NCBI RefSeq assembly: GCF_007558815.1
Contig: NZ_VLTJ01000029.1
Location: 186,001-250,000 of the forward strand
Direction of reading: 5' to 3'
From: Verticiella sediminum
GTDB taxonomy: Bacteria; Pseudomonadota; Gammaproteobacteria; Burkholderiales; Burkholderiaceae_B
DNA: 64,000 nt
The notes below the pieces were generated by a model. It was not told where the DNA came from, did not search any database, and was given only the letters and a program-made list of their open reading frames with translations. Numbering within the stretch: position 1 is the first letter of the stretch; every line of letters starts with the position of its first letter. The translations under genes were made by a program, and so were the position numbers. This document shows, piece by piece, positions 35,717 to 44,521 of this stretch.

Positions 35717-37357
35717 TCACTGCTGCAGCAGCGCGCGCGCCATTTCCTGGAGTCGGTGACGCTGGACCTTGTTCGAGTTCGCGCTCTGCACGACCGGGAA
35801 CGCATCCAGGAGCGCGATTCTACGCGGCGTCTTGTAGCGTGCCAGATGCCGCGCGCACTGCGCGATCATGGCCGCTTCGTCCGGCGGCGCCTCGCCCTCG
35901 CGCGCGACGACGAAGGCCACCACCACGGTGCGCCCTTCGTACTCCACGCCCACCGCCTGCGCGGCGGCCACGCCCGGCAGCGCGGCGATCTGCTGCTCGA
36001 TCTCGGCCGGGTGCACGAGAAAACCATTCAGGCGCAAGGCATCGCCCCGGCGGGCGAGGAACACGAAAGTGCGCTCGTCGCTCGCATGGCCCAGGTCGCC
36101 CGTGCGGAACCAGCCTTCGTCGTCAAGCGCCTGCGCGGTGGCCTCGGCGTTGCCGAGGTAGCCGCGCATCGCGCTGGGCGCCCGGATCTCCAGTTCGCCG
36201 GCCTCGCCGAGGGCGAGCAGCGCGCCGGTCTGCGGATCGCGCACGCGCACGCGGGCGTCGGGCGCGACCAGCCGGCCACCGGCGCGCGCCCGGGTCTCGC
36301 GGGGTGCGTCCAGCGGCTGGGCGGCGACCAGCGCCTGCAACTCGCTCGAGCCGTACAGGCCGGCCAGGGGCACGCCCAGGCGCTCGGCACGGTCGAAAAA
36401 AGCATCCATCCCCGGCGCGAAGCTCGCAAACCCCACGTAGCGCAGGCTGGACAGATCGTGCTGTGCCGCCTCGGCGGCATCCAGCACACGGGCGATCAGC
36501 TCGTTGTTGGCGAAGGTGTGGGTGACACCGGTGCGGGCGACCAGCATCGCCAGCTCGGCCGGGTCCAGGCTCGCGCTCGTCACCAGGCGCGCCCCGCCGC
36601 CCAGGGCGGCCAGCGCCGTGGAGAAGCCGAACGCCCCGCACAGCGGCGCCGCCAGCAGCACCGCATCGCCGGCCCGCACGTCGAGCGCGGCGGCGACCGC
36701 GGCACCGTGGCGCAGCAGGGTGTCCTGGTCGTGCAGCACCAGCTTGGGGGCCGCCGTCGTGCCGGAGGTGGTGTAGACAATGGCGCCATCGGCCGCGCGG
36801 CCCGTCGCCGGCGCGCAGGCCGCGTCGGGCGCCTGGTCGAACGGGGTCACCGGCACACCCGCGATCTCCCGGTCGGACGGCATGGGTTCGCCATACGCGA
36901 TCACGCCGCGCAGCCCGTCCAGCAGGCCGGCCGGCACCTCGCGCAGGATGTCGCGAAAACCGATCCCGCGATAGTCCGGCCAGCAGGCAAGCCAGCGCGC
37001 GCCGGAGCGGGCCACCACGTCGCCCACCTCCTGGCTGCGAAAGCGCGTGTTCAGCGCCACCGCGATCATGCCCAGCCGGGCGCAGGCGAGAAAGCCGACC
37101 AGCCAGGCCAGGCCGTTGGGCAGCCACAGCGCCATGCGATCGCCCCGGGCCGCGCCGCGCTCGGCCAGCACGGCCGCCAGGCGCTCGGCCTCGCCGGCCA
37201 CCTCGCGATAGGTCCATGCGCGCTGAGGCTCGTGCAGGAACACGGCGTCGGGGCTGTCGGCCAGGCGGCGCGCGAGCCAGGCGTGGAAGGTCGCGCCTCC
37301 CTCGTGCCCCGAGGCGGTGTGCGCGGCCTCTCGCCCTGTGTCGACGACGGGCTTCAT
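35717..37357 (-). CDS. AMP-dependent acid-CoA ligase (acyl-CoA synthetase)
   Basis: 546 residues, adenylate-forming family. The P-loop is VYTTSGTTAAPK, a variant lacking the last conserved Gly-rich residues of the usual SGTTGxPKG. Other motifs are LYGSSE (in place of YG-TE), the hinge block DDEGWFRTGDLG, and a C-terminal lysine in SANSNKVQRHRL, also a variant of the NGKxxR form. It activates a carboxylic acid to its CoA ester. The ATG overlaps the cyclase stop (ATGA). Substrate unknown; class benzoate/cyclohexane- or fatty-acid-like is possible. Confidence 0.88.
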   Translation of the reverse strand: MKPVVDTGREAAHTASGHEGGATFHAWLARRLADSPDAVFLHEPQRAWTYREVAGEAERLAAVLAERGAARGDRMALWLPNGLAWLVGFLACARLGMIAVALNTRFRSQEVGDVVARSGARWLACWPDYRGIGFRDILREVPAGLLDGLRGVIAYGEPMPSDREIAGVPVTPFDQAPDAACAPATGRAADGAIVYTTSGTTAAPKLVLHDQDTLLRHGAAVAAALDVRAGDAVLLAAPLCGAFGFSTALAALGGGARLVTSASLDPAELAMLVARTGVTHTFANNELIARVLDAAEAAQHDLSSLRYVGFASFAPGMDAFFDRAERLGVPLAGLYGSSELQALVAAQPLDAPRETRARAGGRLVAPDARVRVRDPQTGALLALGEAGELEIRAPSAMRGYLGNAEATAQALDDEGWFRTGDLGHASDERTFVFLARRGDALRLNGFLVHPAEIEQQIAALPGVAAAQAVGVEYEGRTVVVAFVVAREGEAPPDEAAMIAQCARHLARYKTPRRIALLDAFPVVQSANSNKVQRHRLQEMARALLQQ

Positions 37358-38406
37358 ACCGTGGCCACCGGGGTGACGGGCGAGCCCACCGCGCCGGGCA
37401 GGCGCAGCGGCGGCGCGGTGAGCAGGAAGCGATTGCGGCCTTCGGCGCGCAGGTACTCGGCCAGCTCGCGCAGGTACCAGAGTTCGGCCAGGGGCAGGCC
37501 GAGCTTGAACAGGCAATGGTGGTGCAGCGGCAGCAGCGACTTGCGGCCCTCGCGCTCGCGCGCGGGGTAGGCTTCGACCGCGTAATTATCGGCACAAATG
37601 CAGGCGATGCCGCTGTCGGTGATCCACTGCAGCAGGCGTTCGTCCGCGCCGTCGAGCACCGCGCCCGCATTGTGCAGCGTCTCGGCGTCGGCATGGCCGG
37701 CGCCGTCCATCACCACATCGGCAAAGCCCGTGCGCAGCACCAGCATGTCGCCCGGCTCCACCGTCACGCCGTCGCGCCGCATCACGTCCTGCAGGATGTC
37801 GTAGCCGACGAGGGTGCGCGCCGTGCCGAAGTGCGGCACGAAATCCACCAGCACGCCACGGCCCTGCATGCCCTTGACCGCGAAGTTCTCCACGCCGAGA
37901 CGGCGCGCGCCCATGCCGTGCGTGCCGCCGCAATCGTGCTCGTGGCCGTCGTCCTCGCCACCCAGCACGTGCTCGCCCGCGCGATAGCCGTTGTAGTAGA
38001 CCTTGCGTTCCTCGCCCTTGCCCTCGACGTCGAACCAGGCCCCCACGTGCGCGAACGCATCCCATTGGGTCGAATACTGCAGCGTGAGCAGCACCTGGTC
38101 GTCGCTGAGCACGTCGATCGACGTCGGGTCCAGGTTCTGCATGGGGAAGTTCATGTACGGCACGCCGTCGCGCTCGGTGGCCGCCAGCCGGGGCGGATGC
38201 CGGCGCGCGTTGAGCGCGTTGCCGCCCGGCAGGTCCAGCGGCAGCGACAGGCAGAAGGTCTGCCCGGTGCGCACCTCGCGCACGCCCTTCAACACTTGCT
38301 CGGGCGTGAGCAGGTTGACGCGCCCGAGCTGGTCGTCGGGCCCGAAGTCGCCCCAGGTCGAGCCGTCCGGACGGCGCTGCCAGCGCGGTGAGTTCGTGTC
38401 TTGCAT
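37354..38406 (-). CDS. Cyclase family protein (kynurenine-formamidase-like)
   Basis: 350 residues, longer than classic KynB (about 210). It belongs to the large cyclase/metal-dependent hydrolase group: TQWDAFAHVG carries the likely metal-binding Asp-His, GGTHGMGARRLGVENF the substrate region, and GDMLVLRTGFADVV and CADNYAVEAYP the conserved late blocks. Such enzymes hydrolyse amides or lactones. In this operon it would open or release the acid that the coupled CoA ligase activates. The start at 38406 gives a normal N-terminus for the group. Confidence 0.85.
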   Translation of the reverse strand: MQDTNSPRWQRRPDGSTWGDFGPDDQLGRVNLLTPEQVLKGVREVRTGQTFCLSLPLDLPGGNALNARRHPPRLAATERDGVPYMNFPMQNLDPTSIDVLSDDQVLLTLQYSTQWDAFAHVGAWFDVEGKGEERKVYYNGYRAGEHVLGGEDDGHEHDCGGTHGMGARRLGVENFAVKGMQGRGVLVDFVPHFGTARTLVGYDILQDVMRRDGVTVEPGDMLVLRTGFADVVMDGAGHADAETLHNAGAVLDGADERLLQWITDSGIACICADNYAVEAYPAREREGRKSLLPLHHHCLFKLGLPLAELWYLRELAEYLRAEGRNRFLLTAPPLRLPGAVGSPVTPVATV

Positions 38407-38479
38407 GGTGTCTCCTTCTCGAATGTGTGCGATGCGGCGCAGGCCGCCTTCAGAAAGTTCCGGCGCGCGGCGCGCCGGT

Positions 38480-39199
38480 TCACGCCGCGCCGATCGTCAT
38501 GCCACCGCATACGTAGTGCGTCTGCCCGGTGACGAATCCCGCGCGCGCGTCGAGCAGGTAGGCCGTGGCGTGCGCCACCTCGTCGGGGCGGCCGAGGCGG
38601 CCGACCGGTATCGATGCCTCCAGCCTGCGCGTGGATTCGGCGCCCGGCGGGTTGGCCTCGCGAAAGAACTCGGTATCGATGGGCCCCGGCGCCACTGCGT
38701 TGACCGTGATGCCCTGCGCCGCCGTCTCCAGCGCCCAGGTGCGGGTCATGCCGATCAGGCCGGCCTTGGTGGCGCTGTAGACGCTGCGCCCGGCCTTGCC
38801 CAGCGCCGCGCGCGACGCGATGTTGACGATGCGCCCGATGCCAGCCGCGCGCATGCCGGGCAGCAGCGCCTGGGCGCAGTGAATGGCGGTGGCCAGGTTC
38901 ATCGTGACGGCCTGCATGAGGTCGGCCTCCTCGATCTCGCCCAGGGCGGCGAGCGGCACCGCGCCCACATTGTTGACCAGCCCGTAGAACGCCCCGTCCG
39001 CGGCGAGCGCGCCCAGGGCGGCCTCGGCGGCGGCGCGATCGGACAGATCGACCGCGTGAAACGCCACGCCGTCCAGGCCTGCGGGCGGCGTGCGCGCAAG
39101 CCCGACCACCTGGTAGCCGTCGTCGCGCAGGCGCGCGCAGATGGCCTTGCCGATGCCGCGGCTGGCGCCGGTGACCAACACTTTGCGATTGCGGTCCAT
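38480..39199 (-). CDS. Short-chain dehydrogenase/reductase (SDR)
   Basis: 239 residues from the ATG at 39199, preceded closely by AAGGAG; an upstream ATG at 39238 is less likely. Glycine motif TGASRGIGKAI, NNVGA strand, catalytic NIASRAALG and YSATKAG, and the SDR tail GQTHYVCGGMTIG. First gene of the GntR-linked CoA cluster and divergent from a Bug receptor gene across an operator-like inverted repeat. The product is presumably a dehydrogenase for a hydroxylated intermediate. Confidence 0.87.
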   Translation of the reverse strand: MDRNRKVLVTGASRGIGKAICARLRDDGYQVVGLARTPPAGLDGVAFHAVDLSDRAAAEAALGALAADGAFYGLVNNVGAVPLAALGEIEEADLMQAVTMNLATAIHCAQALLPGMRAAGIGRIVNIASRAALGKAGRSVYSATKAGLIGMTRTWALETAAQGITVNAVAPGPIDTEFFREANPPGAESTRRLEASIPVGRLGRPDEVAHATAYLLDARAGFVTGQTHYVCGGMTIGAA

Positions 39200-39240
39200 G
39201 TTCTCCTTGCCTTGCTTTTTCGTGATTGGCGCAAGCATAC

Positions 39241-39263
39241 ATCATAAAGTTCGCATTTATGAT
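39241..39263. promoter_or_regulatory. Inverted repeat operator candidate between SDR and Bug genes
   Basis: ATCATAAA, 7-base spacer, TTTATGAT: perfect 8-bp arms, in the 141-base divergent region, followed by AT-rich sequence suitable for overlapping promoters. Size and symmetry suit a GntR/HutC dimer, and a HutC-type gene is in the operon. Confidence 0.65.
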
Positions 39264-39340
39264 CTATACTGATCGCACCAAACCGCCGACGAGCGGTACC
39301 GAGAGTCAGCCCCGACCGACCACGGATTCAAGGAGACACC

Positions 39341-40291
39341 ATGTTCCAACGTACCGCGCTCGCGCTGTGCCTCGCCGCAGCCAGCGCATCCCCCGCCCTC
39401 GCCGCCGAGTACCCCAGCCAGCCGATCCAACTGATCGTAGGCTACGGCCCTGGCGGCGGCACCGACGTGTGCGCGCGCGTGCTCGGCCAGCACATAGGCA
39501 ATACGCTCGGCCAGAGCGTCGTGATCGAGAACCGCCCCGGCGCGGGTTCCTCGCTGTCGATCAACTACGTGGCCCGCCAGAAGCCCGACGGCTACACGCT
39601 TGCCACCTTCTCCACCGGCGCCCTGCTCAACCAGTTGCTGCCGGTCGAGACCACCTACGACGTGACCCGGGATCTCACGCCCATCGTCCAGTACGCGCAA
39701 TACCAGGCCGGCCTGCTGGTGCGCGCGGATTCCGCGTTCCAGTCGGTGGACGACGTGATCGCCGCGGCAAAGCAGGACGCCAAGGCCATCAGCTACAGCA
39801 CGGCCGGCCTCGGCACGCCGCAGCACCTCACCATGGAACGCCTGGCCGAGATGGCCGGCGTGAGCTGGACCCACGTTCCCTACAAGAGCGGCCCGGAAAC
39901 CATCACGGCCCTGCTGCGCGGCGACGTGCAGGTGATGTCGCAGACCGCCGAGTGGGTGCCCTATGTGCGCGATGGCCGCCTGCGCCTGCTCGCCACCTAC
40001 GGCGCCGAGCGCATGCCCGGCTTCGATAGCGCCCCCACGCTGCGCGAAGCGGGCTATGACCTGGTGGCGCCGAGCATCCTGGGCGTCGTGGGCCCGCGCG
40101 GCATGTCCGACGATGTCGTGCAGCGCCTGGCCAGCGCCTTCGAGGCGGCCACGCAGACGCCGGAATTCGCCAACTGTGCCGACCAGTTCGGCCTGAAGCC
40201 CGACCACATGGCGCCCGAGGTGTTCGGCCGGCATCTGGCCAGCACGCTCGAGGAGTGGGGGCCGGTGGTGAAGGAGCTGGGGCTGGATTAG
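39341..40291 (+). CDS. Bug family tripartite tricarboxylate transporter substrate-binding protein
   Basis: 316 residues with a Sec signal (cleavage at ALA-AEY, about 21). Canonical motifs: YGPGGGTDVCARVLGQHI, VIENRPGAGSSLSINYVARQKPDGYT and VPYKSGPETITALLRGDVQ. The binding pocket likely takes a carboxylate. It is divergent from the GntR-linked CoA cluster and probably captures that pathway's substrate. No TctA/B genes are near. An interspersed repeat (family B) starts three bases after the stop. Confidence 0.92.
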   Translation: MFQRTALALCLAAASASPALAAEYPSQPIQLIVGYGPGGGTDVCARVLGQHIGNTLGQSVVIENRPGAGSSLSINYVARQKPDGYTLATFSTGALLNQLLPVETTYDVTRDLTPIVQYAQYQAGLLVRADSAFQSVDDVIAAAKQDAKAISYSTAGLGTPQHLTMERLAEMAGVSWTHVPYKSGPETITALLRGDVQVMSQTAEWVPYVRDGRLRLLATYGAERMPGFDSAPTLREAGYDLVAPSILGVVGPRGMSDDVVQRLASAFEAATQTPEFANCADQFGLKPDHMAPEVFGRHLASTLEEWGPVVKELGLD

Positions 40292-40293
40292 GT

Positions 40294-40407
40294 CCCCCCT
40301 ACGCGCTGACGCGCGCCCCCCAGGGGGCGGCACTGGCGGACCGGCAAAGCCGGATCCGCGGTGCCCTGGATGGCATCATCGCAGTTTCATACGTCGAGGT
40401 GGCGCGC
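40294..40407 (+). repeat. Interspersed repeat, family B, copy 1
   Basis: About 114 bases nearly identical to 61715-61828. Contents in order: C-run/G-run palindrome, GGCGGCACTGGCGGACCGGC, a GCGGACCGGC-AAA-GCCGGATCCGC hairpin, then a TTTCAT-CGTCG-GTGGCGCG tail. It lies between a Bug gene and the convergent P-type ATPase. Confidence 0.85.
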
Positions 40408-40430
40408 AGCGCCATGGATGACAGCGCCGC

Positions 40431-43076
40431 TCAGGCGCCGGCCCGCGCGACCGCCCCGACGGCGGGCGCGGCGGCGCGGTCGCGCCACGCCAGCAGGCGC
40501 AGCGCGTTGGCGACCACGACCAGCGTCGTGCCTTCGTGCAGCGCCACCGCCGGGCCGATGCCCAGGCCCAGGATGGTGGCCGGCACGAGGAAGGCCACCA
40601 CGCCCAGGCTGATGCACACGTTCTGCAGGATGACGGCGCGCGTGCGCCGGCTCAGCGCCACCGCGAACGGCAGCGCCGAGAGGTCGTCGGCCATCAAGGC
40701 CACGTCGGCGGTCTCCAGGGCCACGTCCGAACCCGCGGCCCCCATGGCCACACCCACGGTGGCGTGCGCCATCGCCGGCGCATCATTCACGCCGTCGCCG
40801 ACCATCGCCACCTTGCCCTGGCGGCGCAAGCGGCGGATCGCTTCGACCTTGTCGTCCGGCAGCAGCCCGCCCAGGGCCTGATCGAGCCCGAGCTCGCGGG
40901 CGACCGCGTCGGCCACCGTCGGGTTGTCGCCCGAGATCATCGCCAGCCGCCGCACGCCCAGCGCGCGCAGTCGGGACAGCGCCGCGCGCGCTTCGGGCCG
41001 CGCGGTGTCCATGAGAGCGATCACGCCGAGATCGCTGGCGCCCCGGCGCACGACCATGGTGGTGCGCCCGGCCGCCGCGAGCCGCTCGGCCTCGCGGTGC
41101 ACGGCGGGATCGAGCGGCGCCAGGCCGCCCTCGCCGAACATCGCCGCCTTGCCGATCCACACGGTGTCCTCGCCGATGCGCGCGCGTACCCCGCGTCCGG
41201 TCAGGCTTTCCAGCGCCTCGGCGCTCGGTGCGGGCGCCGCCAGCCGGCCGGCGCCGTCCCGCGCGATGGCGCGCGCCAGGGGATGGTCGGACAAGCGCTC
41301 GACCGCGACCGCGACGGCGAGCAGGGCCTGCGCATCGACGCCCGGCGCCGGCGCCACGTCCGTGATGCGCGGCCGGCCGATGGTGAGCGTGCCGGTCTTG
41401 TCGAAGGCGATGGCGTCGACCGAGCCCAGGTTCTCCAGCGGCCCGCCGCCCTTGACCAGCACGCCGCCGCGAGCCGCGCGCGCCACGCCGGAGAGCACGG
41501 CGCTCGGCGTGGCGATCGCCAGCGCACATGGGCTGGCGGCCACCAGCACCGCCATCGCCCGGTAGAAGCTGTCGCGAAACGGCTCGTCCACGACCACCCA
41601 GGCGAACAGGAGCAGGACCACCAGCGCCAGCACGGCGGGCACGAACACCCGCTCGAAACGGTCGGTGAAACGCTGGGTCGGCGACTTCTGGGTCTCGGCC
41701 TCGCTCACCAGGCGGACCAGGCGCGCCAGGGTGCTGTCGTCCGCTCGGCGGCTCACCTCCACCTCCAGCGTGCCGCTGCCGTTGATGGTGCCGGCGAACA
41801 CCCGGTTCGCCTCGTCCAGCCGCGCCGGCTGGGCGCGGGCTTCGGCGGGGTCGGCCACCGGCCGCTTGTCCACGGGCACGCTCTCGCCGGTCACCGGCGC
41901 CTGGTTGACTGCACTCTCGCCGCGCACGACGAAGCCGTCGGCGGGCAGCCGGGCATCCGCCTTGACCAGCACCACGTCGCCCGGCACCAGCGCCTGGACC
42001 GGGGTTTCCCGCCATTGCTCGCCGCGCCGCACCAGCGCACTGTCCGGCGCAAGCTCCGCCAGCGAGCGGATCGCGCGCTCGGCGCGCCCCATGGCGTAGT
42101 GCTCGAGAGCGTGGCCCAGGCTGAACAGAAAGAGCAGCAGCGCGCCTTCGGCCCAGGCGCCGAGCGCCGCGGCCCCGGCGGCGGCGACCAGCATCAGCGT
42201 GTCGATCTCGAAGCGCCGCAGGCGCAGGTTGTCCAGCGCCTCGGCCAGGGTGAAGAACCCGCCGAAGACGTAGGCGGCGACGAAGCACGCGAGCGCCCAG
42301 GCACCGGCGTCGGGCCAGATCTGGCGCAGCAGCAGGCCCAGACCGAGCAAGGCGCCGCAGGCCAGGGAGAAGACGAGTTCGCTGTTGCGCCCGAAGAGGC
42401 GCAGGCCATGGCCGTGACCGTGTACGTGGGAATGGGGCTGAGCGTGGGAAGTATCGCGGACGACGGCACCTGCCGGCGTGGCGCCCGCCTCGTCCGCGGG
42501 CTCGCGGGCATCGCCGGGTACGCCGTGGTCGTGATGGTCATGGTCGTGATGATGGGGCCGGGCCGCCACGCCCGCGCCGGCCTGCGCCGCCGGTGCAGGC
42601 GCCGGCAGTTCGTCGGTTTCGTAGACGGCCGCCACGTGTCCGCCCGGCTGCAGGGTCTGCAGATAGCCGCGCAAGCCGATCGGGTCGATGCGCGCGCGAT
42701 CGAACTCCACGCGCACCAGGCCGCTCGCGCTGGCTTGCGCCTCCAGCACGCCGGGCAGTTCACGCAGGCGCTCGGCGATGGTGTCGGCGCGCCGCTGGTG
42801 CGGAATGTCCAGTCGCCACAGGGCATGGCCGTAGCGCTGCGTGATCTGCGCGCCGGCCGCCCGCACCAGCTCGCGGATGCGCGGCAGCGGCAGTACTGCC
42901 GGGTCGTAGTGCACGCAGAGCTGCGCCGCACCGCCGTCGTCCGCCGGCACGACGTGGGCGCTCTCGACGCCGTCGCGCCCCACCAGCTCCGCCGTCAGGC
43001 GACTGACGCAGCGGTCCGCTGCGGAATCCACGTCCGGGAGGACGAGCGGAATGTCCAGCCGCAGTTTCTCGGTCAT
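40431..43076 (-). CDS. Heavy-metal-translocating P-type ATPase (P1B, HEGxT type)
   Basis: 881 residues. Two ferredoxin-like N-terminal regions (about 1-70 and 85-150) lack the CxxC of true HMA domains. They are followed by His-rich segments (HHHDHDHHDH and HSHVHGHGHG, about 170-220). The transport core has SPC in the sixth helix (ASPCALAIATP), phosphorylated Asp559 (DKTGTLTIG), GDGVNDAPA and, in the last helices, HEGTT. SPC with HEGxT is the P1B-4 pattern (Co, Zn, Fe(II) or Ni export) rather than ZntA-like. It exports divalent metal from the cytoplasm. No metal-responsive regulator adjoins it. Confidence 0.9.
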   Translation of the reverse strand: MTEKLRLDIPLVLPDVDSAADRCVSRLTAELVGRDGVESAHVVPADDGGAAQLCVHYDPAVLPLPRIRELVRAAGAQITQRYGHALWRLDIPHQRRADTIAERLRELPGVLEAQASASGLVRVEFDRARIDPIGLRGYLQTLQPGGHVAAVYETDELPAPAPAAQAGAGVAARPHHHDHDHHDHGVPGDAREPADEAGATPAGAVVRDTSHAQPHSHVHGHGHGLRLFGRNSELVFSLACGALLGLGLLLRQIWPDAGAWALACFVAAYVFGGFFTLAEALDNLRLRRFEIDTLMLVAAAGAAALGAWAEGALLLFLFSLGHALEHYAMGRAERAIRSLAELAPDSALVRRGEQWRETPVQALVPGDVVLVKADARLPADGFVVRGESAVNQAPVTGESVPVDKRPVADPAEARAQPARLDEANRVFAGTINGSGTLEVEVSRRADDSTLARLVRLVSEAETQKSPTQRFTDRFERVFVPAVLALVVLLLFAWVVVDEPFRDSFYRAMAVLVAASPCALAIATPSAVLSGVARAARGGVLVKGGGPLENLGSVDAIAFDKTGTLTIGRPRITDVAPAPGVDAQALLAVAVAVERLSDHPLARAIARDGAGRLAAPAPSAEALESLTGRGVRARIGEDTVWIGKAAMFGEGGLAPLDPAVHREAERLAAAGRTTMVVRRGASDLGVIALMDTARPEARAALSRLRALGVRRLAMISGDNPTVADAVARELGLDQALGGLLPDDKVEAIRRLRRQGKVAMVGDGVNDAPAMAHATVGVAMGAAGSDVALETADVALMADDLSALPFAVALSRRTRAVILQNVCISLGVVAFLVPATILGLGIGPAVALHEGTTLVVVANALRLLAWRDRAAAPAVGAVARAGA

Positions 43077-43215
43077 GCCTGGGTCTCCGATGTGCCACGC
43101 GGGCCACGGAGCCAGTGTAGGGCCTGTTAACGCGATGGCCCCCTGTGCGTTCGGCCCTGCACCGGGACACGCGGCGGCGCAGCGGTCGACGCCCGGCGCC
43201 GGCCCGCCGCATGTC

Positions 43216-44103
43216 TTACAACAAGTTCATCGGAATCCTGAGGTAGCGCACGCCGTTGGCTTCGGCCGCGGGCAGCTCGCCCGCGCGGATGTTGACCTGG
43301 ATGGCCGGCAGGATCAGCGTGGGCATGCCCAGCGTGGCGTCCCGGGCGCGGCGCATGGCCACGAAGCCCGCCTCGTCCACGCCGTCGTGCAGGTGGATGT
43401 TGCTCGCGCGCTGCTCGGCCACGCTGGTCTCGTGCCGCGGCTCGCGTCCGGGCGGCGGATAGTCGTGGCACATGTACAGGCGCGTGGCGGGCGGCAGCGC
43501 CAGCAGCCGGCGCGCGGAATGATAGAGCGCATGCGCATCGCCCCCCGGGAAATCCGCGCGCGCACTGCCCACGTCCGGCATGAACAGCGTGTCGCCGACG
43601 AAGACATGGGTGGGCGTGCCCTCCCCGTCTTCGATCGCATAGGCCATGTCCGCTGGCGTGTGGCCGGGCACGTGCAGCGCACGCAGCGTGAGGCGGCCCA
43701 CCGCGAAGGTCTCGTCGGGCCCGAACAGGTGATCGAATTCGCGGCCGTCGGCGGCATAGCGTTCGCCCGGATGATAGATGCCGCCGAAGACCGCCTGCAC
43801 GGTGCGGATGGCCGCGCCGATGGCGATCCGCCCGCCCAGCCGTTCGCGCAGGTAGTGCGCCGCCGACAGATGATCCGCGTGAGCGTGCGTCTCGAGCAGC
43901 CAGGCCGCCTGCAGGCCGTGCTCGCGCACGTAGCGCAGCACACGGTCGGCCGCAGCGGTGCTGGTGCGCGCCGCCTTCGGATCGAAGTCGAGCACGGGGT
44001 CGACGATGGCACAGGCGCCGCCGCCGGTTTCGTGCAGCACATAGGTATACGTGCCGGTCGTCGCATCGTAGAAGGGTTCGACGCGCGGTGCGGGCTGGGA
44101 CAT
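43216..44103 (-). CDS. MBL-fold metallo-hydrolase, persulfide-dioxygenase-like (Blh/ETHE1 type)
   Basis: 295 residues from the ATG at 44103. The metal site is THAHADH (His73, His75, Asp77, His78), with His148 (HVPGHTPADM), Asp171 (VGDTLFMPDVG) and His213 (MCHDYPPPG). In ETHE1-type proteins only three of these bind a single Fe(II). The family oxidises glutathione persulfide to sulfite. It is divergent, 61 bases from an SqrR/BigR-type repressor, which in other bacteria regulates a Blh-like gene. The start at 44103 gives the usual N-terminus (MSQPAPRVEPFYD). Confidence 0.9.
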   Translation of the reverse strand: MSQPAPRVEPFYDATTGTYTYVLHETGGGACAIVDPVLDFDPKAARTSTAAADRVLRYVREHGLQAAWLLETHAHADHLSAAHYLRERLGGRIAIGAAIRTVQAVFGGIYHPGERYAADGREFDHLFGPDETFAVGRLTLRALHVPGHTPADMAYAIEDGEGTPTHVFVGDTLFMPDVGSARADFPGGDAHALYHSARRLLALPPATRLYMCHDYPPPGREPRHETSVAEQRASNIHLHDGVDEAGFVAMRRARDATLGMPTLILPAIQVNIRAGELPAAEANGVRYLRIPMNLL

Positions 44104-44140
44104 GACACGGATTCCGTTGGGCAACACCGACAGTATATCC

Positions 44141-44166
44141 ATATATATTATTTATTTTTATATAAT
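44141..44166. promoter_or_regulatory. AT-rich divergent control region of sulfane-sulfur module
   Basis: 26 consecutive A/T bases in an otherwise GC-rich window, covering most of the 61-base gap between the MBL gene (-) and the ArsR-type gene (+) and running to its start codon. This is the probable site of overlapping promoters and repressor binding. Confidence 0.6.
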
Positions 44167-44521
44167 GTCGTGCATGAACGCACCCCTACCCACCGCCGCG
44201 CTGGCCGGGCAACTGCGCAACTCCGCGCGGCGCGCCTGCGCCCTGCTCAAGGCCATGGCCCACGAAGACCGGCTGCTGCTGCTCTGCCAGCTCGCACAGC
44301 AGGAAAGCAATGTGGGCGAACTGCGGGCCGCCACCGGCATCCAGCAGCCCAGCCTGTCGCAACACCTGGGCGTACTGCGCGACGAACGCCTGGTCGCCAC
44401 CCGGCGCGAGGGCAGGTACATCCGCTACCGCCTGGCCAGCCCCGAGGTGCTCGCCGTCATGCAGGCGCTGTACAGCAGCTTCTGCACGCCGAGCGCCGCC
44501 TCCCCTCGCGAGGCGCGATGA
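44165..44521 (+). CDS. ArsR-family repressor, SqrR/BigR-type sulfane-sulfur sensor
   Basis: 118 residues from the ATG at 44165; ATG at 44174 is an alternative. Winged helix with recognition region IQQPSLSQHLGVLRDERLV. Counting from 44165, Cys41 (LLLLCQL) and Cys107 (SSFC) fall at the same positions as the persulfide-reactive pair of Rhodobacter SqrR (Cys41/Cys107). They are expected to form a tetrasulfide bridge and release DNA when sulfane sulfur accumulates. Divergent from the MBL gene, and overlapping the first YeeE-like gene by ATGA, so it likely controls all of them. Confidence 0.9.
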   Translation: MSCMNAPLPTAALAGQLRNSARRACALLKAMAHEDRLLLLCQLAQQESNVGELRAATGIQQPSLSQHLGVLRDERLVATRREGRYIRYRLASPEVLAVMQALYSSFCTPSAASPREAR

